This document shows, one piece after another, positions 10,698 through 19,435 of a stretch of 64,000 bases of DNA (the first letter of the stretch is position 1; every line of letters starts with the position of its first letter). The notes under the pieces were generated by a model, which saw only the letters and a program-made list of their open reading frames with translations, did not search any database and had not been told where the DNA came from. This DNA is from an uncultured Roseobacter sp. (GTDB lineage Bacteria; Pseudomonadota; Alphaproteobacteria; Rhodobacterales; Rhodobacteraceae). Made by a program: the position numbers and the translations under genes. The DNA is taken from positions 179,075-243,074 of the forward strand of contig NZ_CANLQB010000008.1 in the NCBI RefSeq assembly GCF_947493125.1. Reading direction: 5' to 3'.

Positions 10698-10789
10698 GCG
10701 CGGAAGATAGCGGATGTTGGAGGGCGGGCCAGTCCCAACAGTCGGGATTTCGCACACCAGAGGAGACGCCCGGACGCAACGTTCGGTGG

Positions 10790-10803
10790 GCACCGTACGG
10801 TGC
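10790..10803. promoter_or_regulatory. 14-bp perfect palindrome, candidate operator
   Basis: GCACCGTACGGTGC is a perfect two-fold symmetric site about 95 bp upstream of the helicase start codon on the minus strand. A regulator-binding role is inference from symmetry and position. Confidence 0.45.
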
Positions 10804-10849
10804 GACACGGCGAATCAAGGGTTAATGCCAGTGTTTCATGGCAAAACCC

Positions 10850-10904
10850 ACGTCGGTATTGCGTCGGTATCACGTCGGTATTGCGTCGGTGTTTGGGTCG
10901 GTGC
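10850..10904. repeat. 11-nt-period tandem repeat
   Basis: Four 11-nt units in a row (ACGTCGGTATT, GCGTCGGTATC, ACGTCGGTATT, GCGTCGGTGTT) and a fifth degenerate unit sharing GTCGGT. Units 1-2 and 3-4 form a 22-bp tandem duplication with 2 mismatches. The last unit runs into a hairpin, GGGTCG-GTG-CGACCC, at 10895-10909. The period is close to one DNA turn. Confidence 0.8.
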
Positions 10905-11024
10905 GACCCGGGTGAAGAGACCGGACGGTGCGTTTGTGACCAGAGTGTTAACGCGGACCGGGCGTCGGACGCTCACACCGTCTGCACCCGTCTGGCCCAC
11001 CAGGGGAGATGCGGTCAGATGACC

Positions 11025-12104
11025 CTAACCGGGCAGCGCCAGCTCGGCAGCTGCGAGGCGAACGAAGGCCTGTTGATTTTTCACGTGACGCTCGGCCAGT
11101 TTTGCCTGGGCCTTGCCGCGTGTGAACAGGCGCGCGGGCTCTGCCGCGGAGGATGACCCCGCGGGTCCCGCAGGGCTGCGGCGGGCGGCCTGCAGCATGT
11201 CGTCGGGCAGGATCTGTTCGGCCATCGGCCCGAGAAAGAGGCTTTCCGTCGGGGCGCCGTTGGAGAAGATGATCTCGTGCCGGTCCAGCAGAATGTGCCA
11301 GTAGGTGATGCGGGCCACTTCGGTTGCGCTGCGGATGCCGGGCACGCCGACCAGCTTCTTGGCGGGGATCAGGACCTCGGGGTGATCGAAGATCCGCTGC
11401 GCGATCTTCGAGTTGACGAACACCCGGTGCTGCGGCGAGACCATGAGGGTGCGGCTGGGAATGCCCGGACCCAGCGCGTCCTTCTCAATGGCGATGGGGC
11501 AGGTTCGGGGTGTCGTCGGGATCGTGAAACTGCCGATCCAGCGGATGGGCTGGAAGCCCCTGTCGAGGGTGCGCAGTCTGGCCCCGGGAGACAGCGCGCC
11601 GACGGGGATCTCGCCCTGATCCGTCTCGATGAGGGTTCCGGACGCGAAACAGACGACGCTCGAGCTGTCGATGGAGCGCGAGGCGCTGCTGACATACATG
11701 CCGTCATAGCTGGCATTCTCCACGGAGGTGAGTTCGATGGATTGAATGCTGATATTGTCGAGATGGGTCTGATCGGTGGGGACGACATAGGCCTGGCCAT
11801 TGGCGAGCTGGGCAATCCCGACCGAGGTCAACATCGTGCTGCCATCGCCCAGGGTCACCGTTGCGGCGTAGGATTGAATGCTGTCGAGCGTGCTTGTGAC
11901 GCCGTCGATGGTGATGGTCTCGGCGCCGCCGAGGTCGTTCTCCCAGATCACGCCGTCGCCATTGGAATCGGTCGCGGTGGCGTTCACGAAGGACATCACG
12001 GAGTTGTCGTAGGTGCCGAGAAGTGCGGCTGCGTTCTCGCTCGTGGTGTTGCCTTCCGTGGTGTCCACGTCCGCAAAGGAGCCTATCGAAATCCAGGTTG
12101 CCAT
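11025..12104 (-). CDS. Hint (Hedgehog/intein) domain protein
   Basis: 359 residues from the ATG at 12104 (MATWISIGSF). The N-terminal 150 residues are acidic and Ser/Thr/Asn-rich with a DSNGDGVIWENDLGG segment resembling a calcium-binding loop. A Hint_2 domain begins at Cys152 in CFASGTLIETDQGEIPVGAL and continues through DRGFQPIRWIG and SPQHRVFV, the block carrying the catalytic His. Such domains can self-cleave at the Cys. No classical signal peptide is visible; related roseobacter proteins are thought to be secreted by type I systems. It is the last gene in line after the Tad locus on the same strand, but 220 bp away from the ATPase gene. Confidence 0.85.
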   Translation of the reverse strand: MATWISIGSFADVDTTEGNTTSENAAALLGTYDNSVMSFVNATATDSNGDGVIWENDLGGAETITIDGVTSTLDSIQSYAATVTLGDGSTMLTSVGIAQLANGQAYVVPTDQTHLDNISIQSIELTSVENASYDGMYVSSASRSIDSSSVVCFASGTLIETDQGEIPVGALSPGARLRTLDRGFQPIRWIGSFTIPTTPRTCPIAIEKDALGPGIPSRTLMVSPQHRVFVNSKIAQRIFDHPEVLIPAKKLVGVPGIRSATEVARITYWHILLDRHEIIFSNGAPTESLFLGPMAEQILPDDMLQAARRSPAGPAGSSSAAEPARLFTRGKAQAKLAERHVKNQQAFVRLAAAELALPG

Positions 12105-12327
12105 GATCCATGTCCAAAAGCGCGGCCCCGGGGGCACGCATCCGCGAGCCCCTGCTTAGGAAAAATTGGTCAATATGAGCTTAAGAGGGCCTGGGATGTC
12201 GCGATGCGCCGCCGGGCGGGATCAGGCCGCGCGCGTGCACGCTGGCGAATGCCCGGGGAGACCCTGCAGACGGGCGGGACCGGGCGCGGCCTCGACCGCA
12301 TGGGGGCGCGCGGCCTGCAGCCCGGCC

Positions 12328-13635
12328 TTACTTCACGATGTGCTCGTCCTTGACGAACATGTTGGCCCAGGCGCGATCGATCAATTCGGGGCTCATCTGG
12401 TAGGGGAGGCCCTCGAAATCGCAGATCGAGATCATCTGGTCGATCAGGAAGATCGGCTGGTAGTTGGCATAGATGTTGTCGATCTCGGGGTATTTGACCT
12501 TCAACAGGTGCACCAGCGTGGCCTCGTCCAGCGGCATCTGGCGCTTCTTGGCGACCATGGCGAAGATTTTCAGGAAGTTCTCCTGATTGGGGCCGTCGAT
12601 CTTGATCTTGAAGAAGATCCGGCGCAGGGCGGCCTGGTCGAAAATCTCGTTCGGGTGGAAGTTGGTGGAGAAGATCACCAGCGTGTCAAACGGCACCTCG
12701 AATTTTTCGCCCGACTGCAGGGCGAGGATGTCCTTGCTTTCCTCCAGCGGCACGATCCAGCGGTTTACGAGGCTTTGCGGCGGTTCAGCCTGGCGGCCAA
12801 GGTCGTCGACGATGAAGATGCCGCCGGTGGATTTCAGCTGCAGCGGCGCCTGATAGGTGCGCGCGGTGGGGTTGTAGACCAGATCGAGCATCTCGAGGCT
12901 GAGCTCGCCCCCGGTGATCACCGTGGGGCGTTCGCATTTCACATAGCGCTGGTCGAACTTCGGCGTGCGGCGCAGGGAGGTGGGGTCGTCCTCCTCCACC
13001 GGCACGGCGGCATGCACGATGGGGTCGTAGACCGTGATCACCTGACCGGCGTATTCGATGGCGCGGGGTACGAAGACATGATCGCCCAGCGCGTCGCGGA
13101 TGCCGTTGGAGATGGAGGATTTGCCGTTGCCGGGGGGGCCGTACATCAGGATCGAGCGCCCGGCGGAGACGGCGGGGCCCAACTGGTCGAGCAGGGTGTC
13201 GGGCAGGACGAGGTGGCCCATGGCGCCGGTGAGCTGGGCGCGTGTGATCTGCATGTTGCGCACGGACTGGCGTTTGACCTGCTCGCGGTAGACATCGAGC
13301 GGCACCGGCATGGCGCCGAAGTATTCCGATTGCGCCAGCGCATCGAGGGCGCGGGATTTGCCCTGCTCGGTCAGCTGATAGCCCATCTCGTTGCCGTTGT
13401 TGGCATTGAGCGTGCCCGTGGCCTCCAGCAGGCGCTGTTCGCGGGCCATGTCGATGAGTTCCTGCGTGACGCGGATGGGCAGGCAGATCGCCTGGGCGAG
13501 TTCGCTGACCATATCGACGTTCTTGCGGAACATGGTTTTCAGCACGATGTCGCGCATCATCACGGTAGAGAGCTGCATGTCGTCCAGCGTGCTGGGTTGC
13601 GGCGGCGCCAAGACGTCGGCGGTGTGCATGTTCAT
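12328..13635 (-). CDS. AAA-type ATPase linked to the Tad locus
   Basis: 435 residues from the ATG at 13635, which has GAGGA 7 nt upstream; the longer ORF is rejected. An N-terminal winged-helix-like region (MVSELAQAICLPIRVTQELIDMAREQRLL, then YQLTEQGKSRALDAL) precedes the AAA core: Walker A GPPGNGKSS (166-174), Walker B IFIVDD (273-278), sensor 1 Asn in FSTNFHP (about 325), and the arginine-rich LRRIFFKIKI. I recognise it as a conserved AAA neighbour of alphaproteobacterial Tad loci but cannot name its substrate. It lies 83 bp after the prepilin peptidase gene on the same strand, and could act as a chaperone-like remodeller of pilus components (inference). Confidence 0.85.
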   Translation of the reverse strand: MNMHTADVLAPPQPSTLDDMQLSTVMMRDIVLKTMFRKNVDMVSELAQAICLPIRVTQELIDMAREQRLLEATGTLNANNGNEMGYQLTEQGKSRALDALAQSEYFGAMPVPLDVYREQVKRQSVRNMQITRAQLTGAMGHLVLPDTLLDQLGPAVSAGRSILMYGPPGNGKSSISNGIRDALGDHVFVPRAIEYAGQVITVYDPIVHAAVPVEEDDPTSLRRTPKFDQRYVKCERPTVITGGELSLEMLDLVYNPTARTYQAPLQLKSTGGIFIVDDLGRQAEPPQSLVNRWIVPLEESKDILALQSGEKFEVPFDTLVIFSTNFHPNEIFDQAALRRIFFKIKIDGPNQENFLKIFAMVAKKRQMPLDEATLVHLLKVKYPEIDNIYANYQPIFLIDQMISICDFEGLPYQMSPELIDRAWANMFVKDEHIVK

Positions 13636-13718
13636 GGGCTCGTCCTCGATAACAGCTGCTCTGCGGTGGCGCTTGGCCTCCGGTTTATGTGCAGCGTATC
13701 GGATGAAAATGGCGTAAA

Positions 13719-14216
13719 TCAGGCGCCATAAAGGACAGCGAGGATCAGATAGAGCGAGAGCGCCATGCCGAGGGCGAGGCCCATGGGGAATTTGGTGCCC
13801 TGGTCCCAGCTGGTCCAATGGGGGGCGAGCTTGCGCAGGGGGGTGGCGCGGGCAATGCGGTGCGTGACGAAGGCCGCGAGCAGGGAGGCGGCGAGCAGCG
13901 ACAGGATCAGCCGCAGATCGCCCGGGGCGACGAAGGGGGCGGCGGCGGCGATGAATTTCGCGTCACCGGCCCCCATGGCGCCGATGGCGTTGAGCAGGAT
14001 GCCGAAGACCAGCATGATTGCCAGTTGCGCCAGCCGCCAGAGGTAGGTTTCGAGATCCGGCATGGCGAAGGGGCCGACCACCACGAAGACCAGCGCCAGG
14101 GCGACCACGGTGGGGTTGGTGATCTTCATGCGCGAGAGATCCGTGAAGGCCACGTAGAAGCAGAGCGGCAGCACGAAGGGCAAAAACCACCAGGCGGAGG
14201 AGGCGGTGATGGCCAT
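13719..14216 (-). CDS. cpaA: Prepilin peptidase, CpaA/TadV family
   Basis: 165-residue integral membrane aspartic protease of the A24 family that cleaves Flp prepilin leaders. The two catalytic aspartates are visible: Asp in FTDLSRMKI near residue 26 and Asp in GAGDAKF near residue 85. Five or six hydrophobic segments fill the protein and, as usual for TadV, it lacks the N-methyltransferase domain of PilD. It starts 7 bp after the stop of the TPR lipoprotein gene, hence in the same operon. Its substrates should be the two Flp pilins at 24.0-24.6 kb. Confidence 0.92.
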   Translation of the reverse strand: MAITASSAWWFLPFVLPLCFYVAFTDLSRMKITNPTVVALALVFVVVGPFAMPDLETYLWRLAQLAIMLVFGILLNAIGAMGAGDAKFIAAAAPFVAPGDLRLILSLLAASLLAAFVTHRIARATPLRKLAPHWTSWDQGTKFPMGLALGMALSLYLILAVLYGA

Positions 14217-14223
14217 GCCGGCG

Positions 14224-15072
14224 TCAGGCTTCGAGCGCTTTCAGGGCGCGCACCGCCGGTTCAAAGTGCTGCGGGTGGGTCTCGATGGCGTCGCGCAGCA
14301 GCGTCTTGCCCACGGTCACATCGCCCTGCTTGATCGCCGAGAGCGCCATGGTGTGCAAAAGCTGGGCGCGTTCGGTCTGGTCCATGGGAATCACGGGCAG
14401 GGTGTAGTCCCCCTGTGCGCCGCGGGCCAGAACCAGGTTGTTCTTGGCGGTAAAGAGCGTGGGGTCCTGGCGGATCGCCTCGCCGAAGAGGCGCTCGGCC
14501 TCCTCGTAGTCGCCGCGGGTGAGCTTGGAATAGCCCCAGTTGTTGAGCACGCCGGAGGGTTTGGTGGTCAGCCCGGTGGCGATCTCGTAGAAGCTGTCGG
14601 ACTTGGTCCATTCCTCGTTGCTGTCGGCGAGCATCGCCTCGAGCCGGTAGCGGTTGAAGGTCTCATGGGTTGGGGGCAGCGCGTCGAGCGTCGCCTCGGC
14701 CTTCTTCCAGTTGCCGGTGCGAATGAGCGTGTCGGCATAGGCCACGCTGTCCTCGGCGGTGGATCCGTCCATTCTGGTCACCTTTTCCCAGGCCGGTGCG
14801 GCTTCGGCGAAGCGCTTGGCGCGCACCAGCGAATAGGCCAGCCCGCGCTGCAGGTCGATGCGGTCGGGCTTTTCGGTGGCGGAGCGCGTGAAATAGGCGA
14901 CCGCCTCGTTGGGATCGGCAACCGTCAGCATCACATCGTTGAGGTTGCTTTCGTCGATCACGTTGACGTCCTGGAACGCACGTTCGACGGTGTCGTCAGC
15001 ATCTTTTTCGGCGCAGCCCGCAACGAGGACCGCACCCGCCAGACAGGCGGACAGAAGGATGGGGTGGCGCAT
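14224..15072 (-). CDS. TPR lipoprotein of the Tad locus
   Basis: 282 residues. The N-terminus is a lipoprotein signal with lipobox LVAGC (Cys about 20). The remainder is helical with tetratricopeptide-like repeats, seen in DRIDLQRGLAYSLVRAKRFAEAAPAWEKV, GVLNNWGYSKLTRGDYEEAERLFGEAIRQDPTLF and later DVTVGKTLLRDAIETHPQHF. It is a second TadD-like protein beside the shorter one at 15106-15681; TadD is thought to pilot the secretin to the outer membrane. Which of the two is the functional TadD cannot be settled here. Confidence 0.85.
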   Translation of the reverse strand: MRHPILLSACLAGAVLVAGCAEKDADDTVERAFQDVNVIDESNLNDVMLTVADPNEAVAYFTRSATEKPDRIDLQRGLAYSLVRAKRFAEAAPAWEKVTRMDGSTAEDSVAYADTLIRTGNWKKAEATLDALPPTHETFNRYRLEAMLADSNEEWTKSDSFYEIATGLTTKPSGVLNNWGYSKLTRGDYEEAERLFGEAIRQDPTLFTAKNNLVLARGAQGDYTLPVIPMDQTERAQLLHTMALSAIKQGDVTVGKTLLRDAIETHPQHFEPAVRALKALEA

Positions 15073-15105
15073 GGGTTTTGCGTCCTTTTACTGCTCTTGC
15101 CTCGA

Positions 15106-15681
15106 TTACGGCGTCTGGCGGATCAGGAAGTCGCTGCTGCCGCGCCGTACCAACTTATAGTCGTCGGTTTGTACCCTGTTTGTAGCAGAATTTTCAGATT
15201 TTGCGAGCGCTAAGCGCAAGTTGTCGCGGATTGCGACACTTTCGCCATTGTCGAGCGCGAAGGCGCGTTTGAAGACCAGTTCGGCCTCGGCGAGCTTGCC
15301 CGCTTCCATCAGCACGACGCCGAGGTTGTTCCAGTCTTCGGGCTGGGCATCGTCGCGCGCCACCGCCCGGCGCAGCAGGGTTTCGGCCTGTCCCAGACGC
15401 CCCAGGCCCAGATTGGCGCTGCCGAGACTGGCGAGGATCTCGGCGTCGATGGCGCCGCGGGCCACGGCGGCGCGGTTGAAGGATTTGATCGCCAGTTCGT
15501 ATTCGCCCGCCGCGAGCAGACGGTGCCCGACCGCGACCCCGTCAACCGCCTCGCCCTCGAGATCGACCCCGGGCGCGTCGATCTGGCCTTCGGGGAGCGC
15601 CACGGGGTCGGTGCCCGTGACACAGCCCGCAAGACCGAAGCCGAGAAGGAGGGCGGCGGCGGCCCTGGCCGGTGTCATCAT
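15106..15681 (-). CDS. tadD: TPR lipoprotein TadD
   Basis: 191 residues with lipobox LAGC after a short hydrophobic signal, then TPR units (GHRLLAAGEYELAIKSFNRAA, GSANLGLGRLGQAETLLRRAVARD, NNLGVVLMEAGKLAEAELVFKRAFALD). The outer-membrane TPR lipoprotein is thought to help assemble the RcpA secretin. The start codon overlaps the tadC stop by one base (TGATG), so translation is coupled. A second TPR lipoprotein follows 33 bp downstream. Confidence 0.87.
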   Translation of the reverse strand: MMTPARAAAALLLGFGLAGCVTGTDPVALPEGQIDAPGVDLEGEAVDGVAVGHRLLAAGEYELAIKSFNRAAVARGAIDAEILASLGSANLGLGRLGQAETLLRRAVARDDAQPEDWNNLGVVLMEAGKLAEAELVFKRAFALDNGESVAIRDNLRLALAKSENSATNRVQTDDYKLVRRGSSDFLIRQTP

Positions 15682-16664
15682 CAGTTTGCGGTCATGTTAC
15701 CCAATTGCGTGATGCCGTGTACGGAGGGCCCCACCAGGATGATCAGCAAGGGCGGCACGGTCAGCATCATAGTGGCAAGGGTCATCTTGGTTGGCAACTT
15801 GTTTGCCGCCTCTTCGGCGCGCATCACGCGCTTGTCGCGCATCTCGGCCGCATAGACCCGCAGCGCCTCGGCGATCGAGGTGCCGAAGGTGGCCGACTGG
15901 ATCATCACCGTGACGAAGGACGACACATCCTGCACGCCGCAGCGCTCGGCCATGTCGTTCAAAACCTGGGTCTTGTCCTTGCCGGCCTTCATCTCATAGG
16001 CGACGATGTCGAATTCCTGCGCCAGCGCCGGGTAGGAGGCGTGCAGCTCGCGCGCCACCCGCACGATGGATTGATCGAGCGACTGGCCCGCCTCGACGCA
16101 GACCAGCATCATGTCGAGGCTGTCGGGGAAGCCGCTGGTGATTTCCTCCTTGCGGGTCTCGACCCGGCGGGTGACCCAATAGGTGGGCAGGTAGTAGCCG
16201 ATGGCGCCGGGGATGATGAGGTACATCATCATCTGGTTGCTGGAGAAACCTTCCCCACCGCCGAGTACGATCAGGTAGATGAAGGCGCCGAGCAGGCCCA
16301 GGATCGCCAGCGAAAATTGCGCGAAGTGGAAGATGCGCACGGCGTCCTTGCTCTGGTAGCCCGCCTGGCGCAGCTGCAGCTGTTTCTTGCTGAGCTCCTG
16401 GTGATCCTGCGGCTCGAGGAAGCTGGCGAAGCGCTGCAGCTGTTCATTGCGCTCGCCCTGGCGCAGACGCTGCTGCGGCTCTTTCCCGGCATCGGGCGAT
16501 TGCGCCGATTTCTTCAGCTTGCTCATCGGGTCTTCGGGCTGCTGCAGGATCAGGATGACCGTGACAGCGACCATGATGACACCGATGGTGCCGAGGATGA
16601 TGATCGGACCGAGCGGGCCGAGGAGATCCGTGATCATGGTGTTCAGAGAGGCGAAAAAGTCCAT
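15681..16664 (-). CDS. tadC: Tad inner-membrane platform protein TadC
   Basis: 327 residues of the type II secretion F-domain family. An N-terminal TM helix (about 20-41) is followed by a charged cytoplasmic segment, two TM helices near 115-155, the T2SSF cytoplasmic domain with FPDSLDMMLVCVEAGQSLDQSIVRVARE and VSSFVTVMIQSATFGTSIAEALRVYA, and a C-terminal TM helix. It pairs with TadB as the platform on which the CpaF ATPase drives pilus polymerisation. It begins 11 bp after the tadB stop. Confidence 0.93.
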   Translation of the reverse strand: MDFFASLNTMITDLLGPLGPIIILGTIGVIMVAVTVILILQQPEDPMSKLKKSAQSPDAGKEPQQRLRQGERNEQLQRFASFLEPQDHQELSKKQLQLRQAGYQSKDAVRIFHFAQFSLAILGLLGAFIYLIVLGGGEGFSSNQMMMYLIIPGAIGYYLPTYWVTRRVETRKEEITSGFPDSLDMMLVCVEAGQSLDQSIVRVARELHASYPALAQEFDIVAYEMKAGKDKTQVLNDMAERCGVQDVSSFVTVMIQSATFGTSIAEALRVYAAEMRDKRVMRAEEAANKLPTKMTLATMMLTVPPLLIILVGPSVHGITQLGNMTAN

Positions 16665-16675
16665 CGGTCAGATCC

Positions 16676-17638
16676 TTACACCTTGATGTCGGTCAGAATG
16701 CGCATCACGATCAGGTTCAGCGCCAGCATGATGCCCACCGCGAAGCAGGCCGGGATGAAGAGCGCGTGGTCGCGCACCTCGTCGTAGTAATTCGGGTCGG
16801 ACACGTTGATCACGATCAGCGCCACGATGGGGAAGGCGGAGAGGAACTTGCCGGACCATTTCGCCTCCGCCGTGATCGCCTTGACGCGGCGGAAGAGGCG
16901 GAAGCGGGCGCGGATCACCTTGGCGAGCCCTGCGAGGATTTCGGCGAGGTTGCCGCCCGAGGTCTGCTGGATGGTCACCGCGACGGCGAGGAAGCGCAGA
17001 TCCTGCATTTCCAACCGTTCGGCCATTTCCTTGAGCGCATCGCCCACGTCACGGCCATAGGCGGATTCGTCCGCGATCATGCCGAATTCGGAGGCGAGCG
17101 GGTCCTGCACCTCCTTGGCGACGATCTGGATGGCGGAGGAGAAGGGGTGGCCGACGCGCAAGGAGCGCACCATCAATTCCACCGCGTCGGGCAACTGTTC
17201 TTCGATCATCGACAGGCGTTTGTTGGCCTTTTGCGAGACCCACATGTAGACCGCGCCGACACCGATGCCGACCGACAGCAGCGCACGCACGCCCACCTCG
17301 GTGGCGGTGCCGACGGTCAGCCCCATGAAGGCCACACCCGCCAGCAACACCATGATCAGGATGAGCTGGCGCGGGGTGAAGGCGATGGCGGCTTTCTGCG
17401 CCTTCTCGCCCAGCAGCGAGTAGAGCGGAATGCTGCGGGATTTCATGTGCTGCTGCATTTCCTTGCGCAGCTTTTCCAGCACCTCTTCGCGGCCATTGCC
17501 CTTGTCGAGCATCTCCAGCCGGCGGTTGACGCGGCTGTTGAGGCTGATGGATTTGCCGAAGGTGACGAGGTAGAGGCCCTCGACCAGCACCAGCACGCCG
17601 ATGAAGATCAGGCCGTAGACGATGAATTCGGTGTTCAT
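16676..17638 (-). CDS. tadB: Tad inner-membrane platform protein TadB
   Basis: 320 residues from the ATG at 17638, with TGAGGA 6-8 nt upstream; the track's TTG two codons earlier is less likely. It has the same layout as TadC: N-terminal TM helix (IVYGLIFIGVLVLVEGLYLV), cytoplasmic linker, two central TM helices, and an F-domain with QLPDAVELMVRSLRVGHPFSSAIQIVAKE and LAVAVTIQQTSGGNLAEILAGLAKVIRAR. TadB forms the platform with TadC. Upstream, 336 bp without a full gene separate it from cpaF and carry tandem short leader cistrons. Confidence 0.93.
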   Translation of the reverse strand: MNTEFIVYGLIFIGVLVLVEGLYLVTFGKSISLNSRVNRRLEMLDKGNGREEVLEKLRKEMQQHMKSRSIPLYSLLGEKAQKAAIAFTPRQLILIMVLLAGVAFMGLTVGTATEVGVRALLSVGIGVGAVYMWVSQKANKRLSMIEEQLPDAVELMVRSLRVGHPFSSAIQIVAKEVQDPLASEFGMIADESAYGRDVGDALKEMAERLEMQDLRFLAVAVTIQQTSGGNLAEILAGLAKVIRARFRLFRRVKAITAEAKWSGKFLSAFPIVALIVINVSDPNYYDEVRDHALFIPACFAVGIMLALNLIVMRILTDIKV

Positions 17639-17644
17639 GAGCAA

Positions 17645-17714
17645 GTCCTCAAGTGGCGAAGCGGTAGGACATGAAAGAGGTCCTCAAGTAGCGAAGCGGT
17701 AGGACATGAAAGAA
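17645..17714 (-). repeat. 35-bp tandem duplication encoding short leader cistrons upstream of tadB
   Basis: Two adjacent 35-nt copies (17645-17679 and 17680-17714) differ at 2 positions. Read on the minus strand each copy holds ATG TCC TAC CGC TTC GC(T/C) ACT TGA, encoding MSYRFAT. The TGA stop of each lies inside a TTGAGGAC stretch that serves as the Shine-Dalgarno for the next ATG, the last of which is tadB. A diverged third copy (TGGCGAAGCGATTGGACATG) lies at 17918-17948. Confidence 0.8.
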
Positions 17715-17769
17715 GTCCTCAGTTCCAGTGACGTCCCAAAAATCTGAGATGCTTTTGCCCAAGACCAGA

Positions 17770-17872
17770 GGCCAGCCCCCGACCCTGGGTGGGGGTGAAG
17801 CCCGCTCCCGCCAAACCGAAGGTTTGCCTTCGGCAAAACGGGAGGATCGGGGGCTGGCCGGCGGTGCCGGCC
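17770..17872. repeat. Nested large palindrome in the cpaF-tadB gap
   Basis: Outer arms GGCCAGCCCCCGA (17770-17782) and TCGGGGGCTGGCC (17847-17859) are perfectly complementary. Inside lie CTCCCG/CGGGAG (17805-17810, 17839-17844) and the hairpin CCGAAGG-TTTG-CCTTCGG (17816-17833). A second hairpin, GGCCGGC-GGT-GCCGGCC, follows at 17856-17872. As RNA this would make a very stable structure between cpaF and tadB; as DNA it looks like a dispersed intergenic palindrome. Confidence 0.8.
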
Positions 17873-17974
17873 GGGCGCATTGGCCCACCGGATGGGTCCG
17901 GTTTCTGGATGGTGCTTTGGCGAAGCGATTGGACATGGAAACGATCCTGACGGCGGGGCGGCTGTGTTTTGCCC

Positions 17975-19417
<1,443 letters not shown>

Positions 19418-19435
19418 CGCTTATCCTTTGCCCGT

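Larger units (their letters stand above)
10698..11024. other. Repeat-rich intergenic region upstream of the helicase gene
   Basis: No gene is visible in these 327 bp. The region holds a 14-bp perfect palindrome, an 11-nt-period tandem repeat and a short hairpin, listed separately. It lies between the Hint-domain gene (ending at 11025) and the helicase gene, both on the minus strand, so it must contain the helicase promoter and probably the end of the Hint transcript. Confidence 0.6.

Noticed and set aside
8091-11156. 1021-residue plus-strand ORF over the helicase gene
   Set aside because: It is the antisense shadow of the helicase and PdeM genes in GC-rich DNA. The minus-strand product has clear helicase motifs and this one has none.
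17649-17936. 95-residue minus-strand ORF across the cpaF-tadB gap
   Set aside because: It runs through the palindrome and repeat copies, is Arg/Pro/Ser-rich and has no ribosome site. The shorter leader cistrons in it are better supported.
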